A DNA stretch of 64,000 nucleotides, from NCBI RefSeq assembly GCF_014269025.2, contig NZ_CP077094.1, forward strand, positions 2,790,001-2,854,000. Reading direction: 5' to 3'. This stretch comes from Pseudomonas promysalinigenes. Lineage in GTDB: Bacteria; Pseudomonadota; Gammaproteobacteria; Pseudomonadales; Pseudomonadaceae. Of the stretch, positions 26,366 through 35,881 are shown one piece after another; the first letter of the stretch is position 1; each line of letters begins with the position of its first letter. The notes below the pieces were generated by a model. That model saw nothing but the letters and a program-made list of their open reading frames with translations. It was not told the DNA's origin and searched no databases. A program made the position numbers and the translations under genes.

Positions 26366-26929
26366 ATGCCCAACGCCCCGCGCTATTGCCCGCACTGTAC
26401 CGCCGAACTGGCTCGGGGCGTTCCCACAGGTGATACCCACGAGCGCCTGCATTGCGCCGCCTGCGGTTACATTCACTACGTGAACCCGAAAATCATCGCA
26501 GGCTGCATCATCGAGCGTGAAGGCAAGTACTTGCTATGCCAACGCGCCATCCCGCCCCGTCCGGGCACCTGGACGCTGCCCGCCGGCTTCATGGAAGCTG
26601 GCGAGACCACCGAGCAGGCAGCCCTGCGCGAGGTCTGGGAAGAAAGCGGCGTGCGCGCCGACATCGTCTCGCCCTACTCTATCTTCAGCGTGCCCAGAAT
26701 CAGCGAGGTGTACATCATCTTCCGCGCCATCGCCACCGAAGAAACTGGGCAGTACGGGCCTGAAACGCTGGCCTACAAGTTCTTCGAACCCCACCAGATC
26801 CCGTGGGACGAGATCTATTACCCGGCCATCCGCCAGATTCTTGAGCGCTACATCCTTGAACGCCAAGCTGGGGTTTATGGCATCTATATGGGCAATGACG
26901 ACACCGGCAAAGTGCACTTCATGCGCTAA
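26366..26929 (+). CDS. Nudix hydrolase with N-terminal zinc ribbon
   Basis: This is a 187-residue protein. An N-terminal Cys4 ribbon (CPHC at 8-11, CAAC at 32-35) is followed by the Nudix domain with a full Nudix box at about 74-96 (GFMEAGETTEQAALREVWEE then SG). NADH-pyrophosphatase-like members with such ribbons act on NADH, ADP-ribose or FAD. It starts 2 nt after the GntR stop, so it is in the operon. It may recycle damaged flavin or nicotinamide cofactors for the two-component oxygenase, but that is inference. Confidence 0.86.
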   Translation: MPNAPRYCPHCTAELARGVPTGDTHERLHCAACGYIHYVNPKIIAGCIIEREGKYLLCQRAIPPRPGTWTLPAGFMEAGETTEQAALREVWEESGVRADIVSPYSIFSVPRISEVYIIFRAIATEETGQYGPETLAYKFFEPHQIPWDEIYYPAIRQILERYILERQAGVYGIYMGNDDTGKVHFMR

Positions 26930-27184
26930 CCCAGCGTAAAGCACCCTCGTCAGTAGCGGGAGGCTGCCTTATAGGCCAACCTCGGATCGCTGCCCGGAAG
27001 AAGCGGCGGCGGATAACCGCAGAACGCCCGGCTTGCGGCGTCTGCTCGAACAAACCAAGTGGGTGCCCACAGGTTTGCGCCTAGGCGCCACACCGCAGTG
27101 CTCGGCAGGCCGCAACAAACCGCTCGCCAAGCGGCTATTCTCGGTGCACCCTTATAGCCTTGTGCAAAAGGATCGGCAGAGCAG

Positions 27185-29350
27185 ATGGCTAAATGGCTAC
27201 ACGGCGGCGGCCTGATGGGCGAGCGCATCCGCAGCTACGATTGGGCGAACACCACTCTCGGCCCACTGCAGACTTGGCCGCAAGCCCTCAAGACCACCGT
27301 GGCGCTGTGCCTAGGCTCGCGCTTCCCGCAGGCCGTGCTTTGGGGCCAAGAGTTGCTGACCCTGCACAATGATGCCTTCATGCCAATCCTGGGGCAGAAA
27401 CCCCAGGCGTTGGGCAGGCCATTCAGTGAGGTCTGGCAAGAGGCCTGGCCCGAGATCAGCCCCATGGCTGCGCGAGCGCTAGCTGGAGAGGCAGTGTTCA
27501 TCCAGGACTTTGCGCTGACCATCGAACGCAACGGTGGGCCGGAACGCGCCTACTTCACCTTCTGCTACAGCCCCATCCGTGATCACCACGGGACAGTCGT
27601 AGGCATGCTCGACACGGTTACCGAAACCACCGCCACAGTACTTGCCAACCAGCGCCTGAACTTTCTCGACGGGCTTAGCCGAGCGCTGGCTGGCGCGACG
27701 CAGGCTGACCGAATTCTCGCCATCACCACTCAACAGTTGCTCGAACACATGCAATTGTCGAGTTGCGCCTACGCCATCATGGGTCCTGACGAGGATGCTT
27801 TCACCATCTGCGGAGATGCGGTGGCCCCCGGTTCACCGCACTTGCTCGGCCAGTACCACCTGCATGACTTCGGGCAACCGGCCGTCCGCCGCCTGCGTAG
27901 CGGCCAAGCTTTGGTGATCAATAACAACCTGAGCGAGCTGGCGCCGGAGGCGGCGGCCACCTTCCAGGCCATTGGTGTCAGCGCCACCATTTGCATCCCG
28001 TTCATCGAAGACGGCCGGCTGACTGCACTGATGGCCATCCACGACAAGCTCCCGCGCCAATGGACCTCCTACGAAAAGACATTGATCAGTGAAGTGACCG
28101 AGCGCTGCTGGGCGCATATCCAGCGGGTGCAGGCCTATGCCGAAACGCGCGAGACAATGGCCGCACTACAGGCACTCAATGCGTCCCTGGAGCACCGCGT
28201 CGAGGAGCGTACGACCCAGTTGCTACACACCGAAGCCGTTCTGCGCCAGGCCCAGAAACTCGAAGCCATCGGCCAGTTGACTGGCGGCGTGGCCCACGAC
28301 TTCAACAACCTGCTCACCATCATGCGCTCGTCACTGCACTTCCTGCAGCGCCCCAACCTCGATATCAGCCGGCGCGAACGCTATTTGAAGACCATGACCG
28401 ACTCGATAGATCGGGGCGCCAAGCTCACGGGTCAATTGCTCGCCTTCGCCAGGCGCCAGGCCCTCAGCCCCCAGGTATTCGAGGCCGCGCCACGTCTGGA
28501 GGCCATGGCTGACATGCTCGACACCGCCACTGGCGCACGGATGCTGGTGGAGCTGCAGTTGCCAGAAACGCCCTGCTACATCCGCGCCGACCTCAGCCAA
28601 CTGGAAACAGCGGTGATCAACTTGATGCTCAACGGCCGCGACGCCATGTTGGGTGAAGGCACTCTGCGGCTGCAGTTGCAGGCCGATCAGTCTGTGCCGG
28701 GGCTCGATGGAGTGTTTGCCGCGATTTCGGTAGCCGATAGCGGTATGGGTATCGCGCCTGAGCTGTTGGAGCGCATCTTCGACCCGTTCTTCACCACCAA
28801 GGCACTTGGTGAAGGGACCGGCCTGGGTCTGTCCCAGGTGATCGGGTTTGCCAAGCAGTCCGGAGGCGACGTGAAGGTCAGTAGCACACCGGGCCAAGGC
28901 ACCCGCTTTACGCTTTATCTGCCTCAGGAGCCTGCGCCCACCGACTCAGCGCCGGGCAGCGCAGACGATGAACTACCTGCCCAGGCTGACGGCGAGCCGC
29001 TGATCCTGGTGGTCGAGGACAATCCTGATTTAGGCAACTTTACTGCGCAGATTCTCAAGGACCATGGCTACCGCATCCTTTTGGTCACCTCGGCCGAAGA
29101 GGCCCTTGCTCAGCTCAGTGGCCCCCAAGGCGATGTTGATGCGGTTTTTTCCGACGTAGTCATGCCGGGTATCGGTGGCCTGGCCCTGGCCAGGCAACTG
29201 CAACAGCAGCGGCCACACCTGCCGGTGATCCTGACCTCCGGTTACAGCGAAACAATTGCCGAAGACGGCCACGAAGGTTTCTGCTTCCTGGCCAAGCCGT
29301 ACTCTGCTGAGCAGCTGTGCCAGCTATTGAACAAAAGACTTCGCGCCTAA
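27185..29350 (+). CDS. Hybrid sensor histidine kinase (PAS-GAF-HisKA-HATPase-REC)
   Basis: This is a 721-residue soluble signalling protein. It has an N-terminal PAS-like domain (about 15-150, [15 protein letters not shown]), a GAF domain (about 160-325), a short coiled coil, a HisKA domain with the phospho-His in [14 protein letters not shown] (about 372), an ATPase domain (G boxes VADSGMGI and [11 protein letters not shown] at about 515-550) and a C-terminal receiver domain with the phospho-Asp in VFSDVVMPG (about 655). There are no membrane helices. No partner response regulator is adjacent. It is 255 bp from the Nudix gene and probably transcribed alone. Confidence 0.9.
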   Translation: MAKWLHGGGLMGERIRSYDWANTTLGPLQTWPQALKTTVALCLGSRFPQAVLWGQELLTLHNDAFMPILGQKPQALGRPFSEVWQEAWPEISPMAARALAGEAVFIQDFALTIERNGGPERAYFTFCYSPIRDHHGTVVGMLDTVTETTATVLANQRLNFLDGLSRALAGATQADRILAITTQQLLEHMQLSSCAYAIMGPDEDAFTICGDAVAPGSPHLLGQYHLHDFGQPAVRRLRSGQALVINNNLSELAPEAAATFQAIGVSATICIPFIEDGRLTALMAIHDKLPRQWTSYEKTLISEVTERCWAHIQRVQAYAETRETMAALQALNASLEHRVEERTTQLLHTEAVLRQAQKLEAIGQLTGGVAHDFNNLLTIMRSSLHFLQRPNLDISRRERYLKTMTDSIDRGAKLTGQLLAFARRQALSPQVFEAAPRLEAMADMLDTATGARMLVELQLPETPCYIRADLSQLETAVINLMLNGRDAMLGEGTLRLQLQADQSVPGLDGVFAAISVADSGMGIAPELLERIFDPFFTTKALGEGTGLGLSQVIGFAKQSGGDVKVSSTPGQGTRFTLYLPQEPAPTDSAPGSADDELPAQADGEPLILVVEDNPDLGNFTAQILKDHGYRILLVTSAEEALAQLSGPQGDVDAVFSDVVMPGIGGLALARQLQQQRPHLPVILTSGYSETIAEDGHEGFCFLAKPYSAEQLCQLLNKRLRA

Positions 29351-29401
29351 CCTCAAGGGCTGGCATTGCAAGCTCGAGCATCCAAATAGCCTGCACCATC
29401 A

Positions 29402-29418
29402 AGGGGCGCAGCGCCCCT
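29402..29418 (+). terminator. Hairpin after the sensor kinase gene
   Basis: AGGGGCGC and GCGCCCCT are perfect arms around one A, giving a short GC-rich hairpin about 50 nt after the stop. There is no T-run. The rest of the 323-bp gap to the permease (29351-29673) is AT-rich near 29515-29580 and may hold the permease promoter. Confidence 0.4.
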
Positions 29419-29673
29419 ATGTAGCCCGCAACACCAAAGCCCAGCGAACCCAAAGCCCTCTACTACAGTGCTTGCCATCAACTGGCACTCAACTTGCTAC
29501 CGTCCACCGCTTAACCTTTTGTCAGCCTTAGGTTTTTTAAGGTTTATGGGTACAAATTTACTAATTTCTCCTAATCGCCACGCCCCGCATCATCACTCCA
29601 ACAAGAACGCGTCGCCCTTCGCCGGCACGCACCCGGGCAGCACCCGATGCCCCACCTTGCCTTGGAGTCAGTC

Positions 29674-31086
29674 ATGACCAGTGCAGCCAATTCGGCACCC
29701 CTCATAGAAAAACACACGATCGGCTACGTACCGCCGCAAGACCGCCATGGAAAGGTAAGGGATCTGTTCACATTATGGTTCGGTGGCAACATCGCACCCC
29801 TTCCCATCGTTACCGGCGCCCTGGGCGTGCAACTGTTTCACCTGAACTTGGTGTGGGGTATCGTCGCCATTCTGGTCGGCCATCTGGTCGGGGGGGTGCT
29901 GATGGCTCTGCACTCAGCTCAGGGCCCGCAGATGGGCATCCCGCAAATGATCCAGAGCCGCGCTCAGTTCGGCACCCTCGGCGCGTTACTGGTGGTGGTG
30001 ATCGCCGGGGTGATGTACATCGGCTTCTTCGCCTCCAACATCGTGCTGGCGGGCAAGTCGCTGCATGGCGTGGTCGAGGCCGTACCAGTGCCGGTCGGCA
30101 TCGTCATTGGTGCGCTGGGCTCAGGCATCATCGGCATCATCGGTTACCGCTTCATTCACGTGCTCAACCGCATCGGCACCTGGGTGCTGGGTATCGGCAT
30201 CGTGGTGGGCTTTGGCTACATTTTCAGCCATGTGCAAAGCGACGATTTCCTCACCCGCGGCGGCTTCAACCTGGCCGGCTGGCTGGCCACTGTGTCGCTG
30301 GCAGCACTTTGGCAGATCGCCTTCGCGCCGTACGTGTCGGACTACTCGCGCTACCTGCCGGCTGACGTGAAGGTCAGCTCGACCTTCTGGACTACCTACC
30401 TGGGCTCGGCCCTGGGTTCGAGCTTGTCGTTCATCTTCGGCGCCGTGGCCGTGCTGGCGATCCCGGCGGGCATGGACACCATGGACGCGGTCAAACTCGC
30501 CACCGGTACTCTGGGCCCGGTGATGCTGGTGCTGTTCCTGCTCAGCGTGATCAGCCACAACGCCCTCAACCTGTACGGTGCGGTGCTGTCGATCATCACC
30601 CTGGTGCAAACCTTCGCCTACCGTTGGATCCCGACCGCCAAGAGCCGCGCGGTGCTGTCGCTGATCGTGCTGGCCGCGTGCTGCGTGGTGGCGGTGTTCG
30701 CCTCGGCCGACTTCATTGGCCACTTCGTCGACATGGTCCTGGTGCTGCTGGTGGTGCTGGTGCCGTGGACGGCGATCAACCTGATCGACTTCTATGCCAT
30801 TCACAAGGGCGACTACGACATCCAGTCGATCTTCAAGGTCGATGGCGGTATCTACGGCCGCTATAACCCGCAGGCGCTGATTGCCTATGCAGTGGGCATC
30901 GTGGTGCAGATCCCGTTCATGAACACACCGCTGTATGTCGGGCCGATCTCCGAGCACATCAACGGCGCAGACCTGTCCTGGCTGGTGGGCCTGGCGATCA
31001 CCTCGCCGCTGTACTGGTGGCTGGCCTCGCGCGACAGCGCTTACCGTCGTCGCCAGACCAGTGCCAAGCTGGCCATGAGTCACTGA
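29674..31086 (+). CDS. NCS1-family permease, second copy
   Basis: This 470-residue transporter has about 12 helices and is closely related to the permease at 17874-19280 (shared GYVPPxxRHGKxRDLFTLWF start, GYRFIHxLNRIGTW and INLIDFYxIxKGxYDIxSIF). The ATG at 29674 has TTGGAG 6 nt upstream and is preferred over the ATG at 29647. It is convergent with the glxD gene. Transport of a small amide, methylated N-compound or nucleobase for the adjacent glnT-glxBCD operon is plausible but not shown. Confidence 0.88.
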   Translation: MTSAANSAPLIEKHTIGYVPPQDRHGKVRDLFTLWFGGNIAPLPIVTGALGVQLFHLNLVWGIVAILVGHLVGGVLMALHSAQGPQMGIPQMIQSRAQFGTLGALLVVVIAGVMYIGFFASNIVLAGKSLHGVVEAVPVPVGIVIGALGSGIIGIIGYRFIHVLNRIGTWVLGIGIVVGFGYIFSHVQSDDFLTRGGFNLAGWLATVSLAALWQIAFAPYVSDYSRYLPADVKVSSTFWTTYLGSALGSSLSFIFGAVAVLAIPAGMDTMDAVKLATGTLGPVMLVLFLLSVISHNALNLYGAVLSIITLVQTFAYRWIPTAKSRAVLSLIVLAACCVVAVFASADFIGHFVDMVLVLLVVLVPWTAINLIDFYAIHKGDYDIQSIFKVDGGIYGRYNPQALIAYAVGIVVQIPFMNTPLYVGPISEHINGADLSWLVGLAITSPLYWWLASRDSAYRRRQTSAKLAMSH

Positions 31087-31093
31087 TTGACCT

Positions 31094-31135
31094 GTACCGG
31101 CCTGCTCGCGGGTGAGCCCGCGATAAGGCCGGTAC
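31094..31135. repeat. REP element
   Basis: GTACCGGCCT (31094-31103) and AGGCCGGTAC (31126-31135) form a perfect outer stem, and TCGCGGG-TGAG-CCCGCGA forms an inner one. This is the typical P. putida REP design, and it sits between convergent genes. Confidence 0.75.
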
Positions 31136-31199
31136 GCCGTGAAATCACTCCCGCGCAGACCTACACCGCCGGCTTCAAGGCCGGCGGTGTAGTGATGGG

Positions 31200-32525
31200 T
31201 CAGTACGGCGCCTGGCCAGGCACCCAGGCTGTGCCGGCCAACGGCACCCGGGCCATGGCAGCGGCTTCAACGGTCAGTGCCACCAGGTCTTCTGGGTCGA
31301 GGTTGTGCAGATGCGACTTGCCGCAGGCGCGGGCCATGGTCTGCGCCTCCAGCACCAGCACCCGCAGGTAATTGGCCAAACGCCGGCCAGCCTCCTCCGG
31401 GTTCAGGCGCTTGGCCAGCTCCGGGTCCTGGGTGGTGATACCGGCAGGGTCGCGGCCATTCTGCCAGTCGTCGTAGAAGCCTGCAGCGGAGCCAATTTTC
31501 TTCAGCTCACTATCCAGGCGCGGGTGGTTGTCGCCCAGCGCGATCAATGCCGCCGTACCGATGGCCACAGCGTCGGCACCCAAGGCCATGGCCTTGGCTA
31601 CGTCGGCACCGTTGCGAATGCCACCGGAGACGATCAACTGAACCTTGCGGTGCATACCCATCTCCTGCAGCGCCTGCACCGCCTGGGGGATAGCCGGCAG
31701 GATCGGAATGCCAACATGCTCGATGAACACCTCCTGGGTGGCGGCGGTACCGCCCTGCATGCCATCGAGCACGATCACATCGGCGCCGGCCTTCACCGCC
31801 AGCTTGACGTCGTAGTACGGGCGGCTGGCGCCGATCTTCACATAGATAGGTTTTTCCCAGTCAGTGATCTCGCGGATTTCGGCAATCTTGATGGCCAAGT
31901 CGTCAGGGCCCGTCCAATCCGGGTGACGGCACGCTGAACGCTGATCCACGCCGACCGGCAAGGTGCGCATGCCGGCCACGCGCTCGGTCACCTTCATGCC
32001 CAGCAGCATGCCACCGCCGCCCGGCTTGGCACCTTGGCCCAGGACGATCTCGATGGCGTCGGCTTTGCGCAGATCGTCAGGGTTCATGCCGTAACGCGAC
32101 GGCAGGTACTGGTACACCAGGTGCTGCGACTGGCCGCGCTCCTCCGGAGTCATGCCGCCGTCACCGGTAGTGGTGCTGGTGCCCGCGATGGTCGCGCCAC
32201 GGCCCAGGGCCTCTTTGGCATTGGCCGACAATGCGCCGAAACTCATGCCGGCAATGGTCACCGGGATTTTCAGGTGGATCGGCTTCTTGGCAAAACGGTT
32301 GCCTAACACCACGTCAGTACCGCATTTTTCACGGTAGCCTTCGAGCGGGTAACGCGACACGCTGGCGCCCAGCAGCAACAGGTCGTCAAAATGCGGCACG
32401 CGGCGCTTGGTACCGCCACCGCGGATGTCGTAGATGCCGGTTTCGGCGGCACGCTGGATTTCCTGGATGGTCAGGCGATCGAAGGTGGCCGACTCACGCA
32501 ATACCGGGGGGGTTTGTTCACTCAT
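31200..32525 (-). CDS. glxD: FMN-binding glutamate synthase-family subunit (GlxD/MgsC)
   Basis: This 441-residue protein matches the synthase (FMN and iron-sulfur barrel) domain of glutamate synthase. Seen are IPVTIAGMSFGALSANAKEALGRGA (about 95), GQGAKPGGGGMLLG (about 165), VDQRSACRHP, KIGASRPYYDVK (about 235), LDGMQGGTAA and VSGGIRNGADVAKAMALGADAVAIGT (about 310). It corresponds to the C subunit of N-methylglutamate synthase in methylamine-using bacteria. It is the last gene of the operon glnT-glxB-glxC-glxD. Confidence 0.87.
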   Translation of the reverse strand: MSEQTPPVLRESATFDRLTIQEIQRAAETGIYDIRGGGTKRRVPHFDDLLLLGASVSRYPLEGYREKCGTDVVLGNRFAKKPIHLKIPVTIAGMSFGALSANAKEALGRGATIAGTSTTTGDGGMTPEERGQSQHLVYQYLPSRYGMNPDDLRKADAIEIVLGQGAKPGGGGMLLGMKVTERVAGMRTLPVGVDQRSACRHPDWTGPDDLAIKIAEIREITDWEKPIYVKIGASRPYYDVKLAVKAGADVIVLDGMQGGTAATQEVFIEHVGIPILPAIPQAVQALQEMGMHRKVQLIVSGGIRNGADVAKAMALGADAVAIGTAALIALGDNHPRLDSELKKIGSAAGFYDDWQNGRDPAGITTQDPELAKRLNPEEAGRRLANYLRVLVLEAQTMARACGKSHLHNLDPEDLVALTVEAAAMARVPLAGTAWVPGQAPY

Positions 32526-32540
32526 GGCGATGCTCCTGGA

Positions 32541-33215
32541 TCAGTACGCGCTGGCGTTGTCGACTTTAAAGTTGTACAGCTGGCGAGCCGAGCCATAACG
32601 TTTGAAATCGGCCGCCTTGTGCCCAAGGCCGGCCTGGTTCAGCAATTGCTGCAGCTCTTGCAAGTGCTCGGCGCGCATTTCTTTCTCTATACAGTCCGAA
32701 CCCAGCGACTGCACCGTACCTTTGACGTAGATACGCACCTCATACAGCGAATCGCCCAAGGCATCCCCGGCATCGCCGCATACCACCAGGCGCCCGGCCT
32801 GGCCCATGAAGCAGCTCATGTGGCCAATACTGCCGCCAACCACGATATCCACGCCCTTCATGGAAATACCGCAACGCGCGCCCGCATCTCCTTCGATGAC
32901 CAGTAGCCCGCCATGGGCGGTCGCGCCGGCCGCCTGAGAAGCGCTGCCCTTGACCCTTACCGAACCTGACATCATGTTCTCGGCGACGCCCACACCGACG
33001 TTTCCGTGCACAGTGATACTGGCCTGTTGGTTCATGCCGGCGCAGTAGTAGCCCGCGTGGCCTTCGATATCCACCGATACGGCGGCGTTGATACCCACGG
33101 CCAGGTTGTGCTTACCGTCAGGGTGGGTCACCCGCCATTCTTGGTCATGCACCTGGCCATGCAGGGACTGGTTGAGTGCGCGCACCGAGGCGCTGGAAAG
33201 GTCGATCGTTTTCAT
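32541..33215 (-). CDS. glxC: GXGXG-domain glutamate synthase-like subunit (GlxC/MgsB)
   Basis: This 224-residue protein forms a right-handed beta helix like the C-terminal domain of glutamate synthase. The repeated Gly pattern is visible (GHAGYYCAGMNQQASITVHGNVGVG, then GGLLVIEGDAGARCG, then GGSIGHMSCFMGQAGRLVVCG). It is the structural subunit linking the amidotransferase and FMN subunits. It lies 15 nt before glxD and 25 nt after glxB. Confidence 0.86.
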   Translation of the reverse strand: MKTIDLSSASVRALNQSLHGQVHDQEWRVTHPDGKHNLAVGINAAVSVDIEGHAGYYCAGMNQQASITVHGNVGVGVAENMMSGSVRVKGSASQAAGATAHGGLLVIEGDAGARCGISMKGVDIVVGGSIGHMSCFMGQAGRLVVCGDAGDALGDSLYEVRIYVKGTVQSLGSDCIEKEMRAEHLQELQQLLNQAGLGHKAADFKRYGSARQLYNFKVDNASAY

Positions 33216-33240
33216 GAAGTTCTCCAGTGGTTCGGTGAGG

Positions 33241-34146
33241 TCAGGCGCTTTCGCGCTCCCAGACGTAGAGCGTGGCCGGGGCAGGCTCCCAGACCTTGGC
33301 CTTTTCGATACCAGGCAAGCTCGCCAGCGCTTGATATTCCGAGGCCATGGCCACGTAGTCGTCGGTTTCAGCCAGCACTGCGGGCTTACAGGCGATCGGA
33401 TCGCGGATCACGGCGAAACCGTTGCGGGTGCCGATGGCAAAGGTGAAAAAGCCGTCCAGATCTTCCAGAGCACCATCCAGGGCCTGGGCCAGGGTATCGC
33501 CCTGCTGCAATCGCCAGGTCAGATAGCCAGCGGCGACTTCGGTATCGTTTTCGGTTTCAAAAGTGATGCCTTCGCGACGCAGTTCCTGGCGCAGGCGGAA
33601 GTGGTTGGACAGTGAGCCGTTGTGTACCAGGCACAGATCGGCCCCGGTCGAAAACGGGTGGCTACCTTCCAGGGTCACCGCGCTTTCGGTGGCCATGCGG
33701 GTATGGCCGATGATGTGGCTCCCTTTCATGCCTGCCAGGCCGAAGCGGCTGGAAATGTCTGCCGGCAGGCCCATACCCTTGAGGATCTCGATGCTCTGCC
33801 CGGCGCTCATGATGCGCACATCCGGTGCCAGCTCAGTCAGGGCCTTACGGACGAGCGCCTCGCTGGTTTGGGCTTTGAGTACGGCAGCGCTGGCGTTCTG
33901 GAACCAGTCCAGCGAGCAACCCAAGCGCCCTTCGAGCTGACCCATCAGGGCGGCCCAGGGATAGTCTATCTCCGTCACCTGCAGCGTCAGCTTGACCCAG
34001 CCATCGGTCACTTCATCGCCATAGATGGCAAAGCCGGCACTGTCCGGGCCGCGGTCGGTCATGGCTTGGAGCATGGGTTCGAAAAGTTTGCCGAGCTGCG
34101 CATGCAACTGCGGCTTTTTCAGATACAGGCCTACGATTCCACACAT
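33241..34146 (-). CDS. glxB: Class II glutamine amidotransferase (GlxB/MgsA)
   Basis: This 301-residue N-terminal nucleophile amidotransferase releases ammonia (or methylamine) from a gamma-glutamyl amide. The mature N-terminus MCGIVGLYLKK places Cys2 as the nucleophile. HTRMATESAVTLEGSHPF and LVHNGSLSNHFRLR are the conserved substrate loops, and FETENDTEVAAGYL follows. It is the A subunit of the GlxBCD complex. It lies 66 nt after glnT. Confidence 0.88.
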   Translation of the reverse strand: MCGIVGLYLKKPQLHAQLGKLFEPMLQAMTDRGPDSAGFAIYGDEVTDGWVKLTLQVTEIDYPWAALMGQLEGRLGCSLDWFQNASAAVLKAQTSEALVRKALTELAPDVRIMSAGQSIEILKGMGLPADISSRFGLAGMKGSHIIGHTRMATESAVTLEGSHPFSTGADLCLVHNGSLSNHFRLRQELRREGITFETENDTEVAAGYLTWRLQQGDTLAQALDGALEDLDGFFTFAIGTRNGFAVIRDPIACKPAVLAETDDYVAMASEYQALASLPGIEKAKVWEPAPATLYVWERESA

Positions 34147-34212
34147 GCTGATACTCCTTCTATGCAGTGGGTAGCCGCTGCAAGCGCCGCCACCCCGGGA
34201 TTGGGTTGGCGG

Positions 34213-35547
34213 TCAGAAGAATTCGGTGTAACGCTGGATTTCCCAGTCGGAGACGTGGCGGCAGTACTCAACCCACTCCATGCGTTTGAGCTTGATGAAT
34301 TCGTCGACGATCTGGGCACCGAGCACCTCGCGAAACAGCGAGTCGGCCTCGAGCGCGTCAACGGCCTCTTTGAGCGACTGCGGCAGGGTCGCGATACCCC
34401 GTGCGGCGATCTGTTCCAGGCTCAGGTTGTAGAGGTTCTCGTTGCACATCTGGCCCGGTTCCAACTCGCGGTCGATGCCATCAAGGCCTGCAGCGATGAT
34501 CGCGGCAGTGACCAGGTACGGGTTGCAGCCGGCGTCGGGCAGGCGAAACTCCAGGCGTCCGTATGGGATGCGCACCATCGCCGATCGATTGTTGGCGCCG
34601 TAGGCGACGAAAGCCGGCGCCCAGGTGGCGCCGGAAAGCGAGCGACCCACCACCAGGCGTTTGTACGAGTTGACCGTCGGCGCTGCGAAAGCGCATAGCG
34701 CCGGACCATGGGCCAGCAAGCCAGCGGCGAAGTGGTAAGCGAGCTTCGACAGGCCCATGCCGCTGCTGTCGGAGGGGTCGTGGAACAGGTTCTTGTTGCT
34801 GCTACTGGCCAACGACAAATGGAAGTGCATGCCATTGCCAGCGCGCTTGGGGTCGGGCTTGGGCATGAACGAGCAAATCATGCCCAAGTCATTGGCGATC
34901 TCGCCGGCGGCCATGCGGAAGAACGTGAAGCGGTCGGCCGACTCCATTGCGTCGCTGTAGGTGTAATTGATTTCGAATTGGCCGTTGGCATCTTCGTGGT
35001 CGATTTGGTAAATGTCGAAGCCAACCGGCTGTAGCGCCTCGGTCAAGCGTTCGAGAAACAATCGCGAACGCGAAAGGCCTTTGTAGTCGTAGCAAGGCTT
35101 ATCGAGGTTGTCGGAGGCATCCACCAGTTGCAGCTTGCCGCCCTCGTCCCGGCGGAACAGGCTGAACTCCGGCTCCAACCCGGTGTTCAGCGTCCAGCCC
35201 TTGTCGGCCAGGCGCTGTACCTGTTGCTGCAACACGTAACGGCTGTCATAGGGCCAGGGCTGGCCATTGACATGTCCGACGCAGACCACGCGGCCATAGC
35301 CCGGCTGCCACGGTACTGGAATCAACGTGGACAGATCGCCACGGGCCATGAAGTCCGGGCCATGGGGCTCCATGCCCATGCCGCAGATGGCGAACCCGGC
35401 AAAGCCGGCACCCTCTTCAGCTACCATTTTCAGGCCCGATACCGGCACCGACTTGGTCTTCGCCGATCCGTGGATGTCGACGAACTGCGCCAGCACGTAC
35501 TTGATACCGTGCTGATCGAGGGTGCGCTGCGTTTCTGCTGGCAACAT
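34213..35547 (-). CDS. glnT: Glutamine synthetase-like ligase (GlnT/GmaS type)
   Basis: This 444-residue protein is of the glutamine synthetase family in its short GlnT form. It joins glutamate with ammonia or a small amine using ATP. Seen are the ExE metal motif in GLEPEFSLF (about 132), [18 protein letters not shown] (about 183), [11 protein letters not shown] (about 245, the HxH region) and [19 protein letters not shown] (about 330). In methylotrophs the gmaS-mgsABC set makes gamma-glutamylmethylamide and N-methylglutamate; the same order is seen here. It is the first gene of the operon, divergent from an XRE-cupin regulator. Confidence 0.86.
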   Translation of the reverse strand: MLPAETQRTLDQHGIKYVLAQFVDIHGSAKTKSVPVSGLKMVAEEGAGFAGFAICGMGMEPHGPDFMARGDLSTLIPVPWQPGYGRVVCVGHVNGQPWPYDSRYVLQQQVQRLADKGWTLNTGLEPEFSLFRRDEGGKLQLVDASDNLDKPCYDYKGLSRSRLFLERLTEALQPVGFDIYQIDHEDANGQFEINYTYSDAMESADRFTFFRMAAGEIANDLGMICSFMPKPDPKRAGNGMHFHLSLASSSNKNLFHDPSDSSGMGLSKLAYHFAAGLLAHGPALCAFAAPTVNSYKRLVVGRSLSGATWAPAFVAYGANNRSAMVRIPYGRLEFRLPDAGCNPYLVTAAIIAAGLDGIDRELEPGQMCNENLYNLSLEQIAARGIATLPQSLKEAVDALEADSLFREVLGAQIVDEFIKLKRMEWVEYCRHVSDWEIQRYTEFF

Positions 35548-35881
35548 GGGTTGGTCACTCCTGGCTGAGGTGCGCTAATTCCGCATGGGAAATTTACTTT
35601 CCCAGCAGGAATGCAATGTGCTTGCCAACATCGCAATGCTTCAACGCCATCTCGCGCTTCTACGCCCTACTCACGGCTCAGGCCGCTCTTGAGATGCCTT
35701 GCAAGCCCTATGGGAGAAGCTTCGGACCCTCAGAAACCAGGGCAAAATCAGTACAGGTTTTTCTGCCACCTTTATGGGAAACTTGTTTTCGTCTGAGGAA
35801 AAAAACGCGCAGACTACCTAAGCCGCGCACTTTCCCAGTGCGAAATATTTATTCTTGAACTGAAAACGTGCAGGGCATTTG
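35548..35881. promoter_or_regulatory. Divergent control region with repeated TGGGAAA-N5-TTTCCCA sites
   Basis: This 334-bp gap contains TGGGAAA-TTTAC-TTTCCCA (35586-35604, perfect 7-bp arms) and an imperfect copy with the same spacing, TGGGAAA-CTTGT-TTTCGTC (35775-35793). A half site TTTCCCA lies at 35831-35837. I read these as operators for the neighbouring XRE-cupin regulator. No gene is visible in the gap. Confidence 0.6.

Noticed and set aside
17874..26929. Calling the LLM locus a rut (uracil) operon
   Set aside because: RutB and RutC homologues are missing, while an ALDH, an AA_synth protein and a CMD protein are present, so the pathway differs.
30121..31083. A 320-codon minus-strand frame within the second NCS1 permease
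   Set aside because: It is antisense to a membrane protein with family motifs and is His/Gln/Arg-rich, so it is a shadow.
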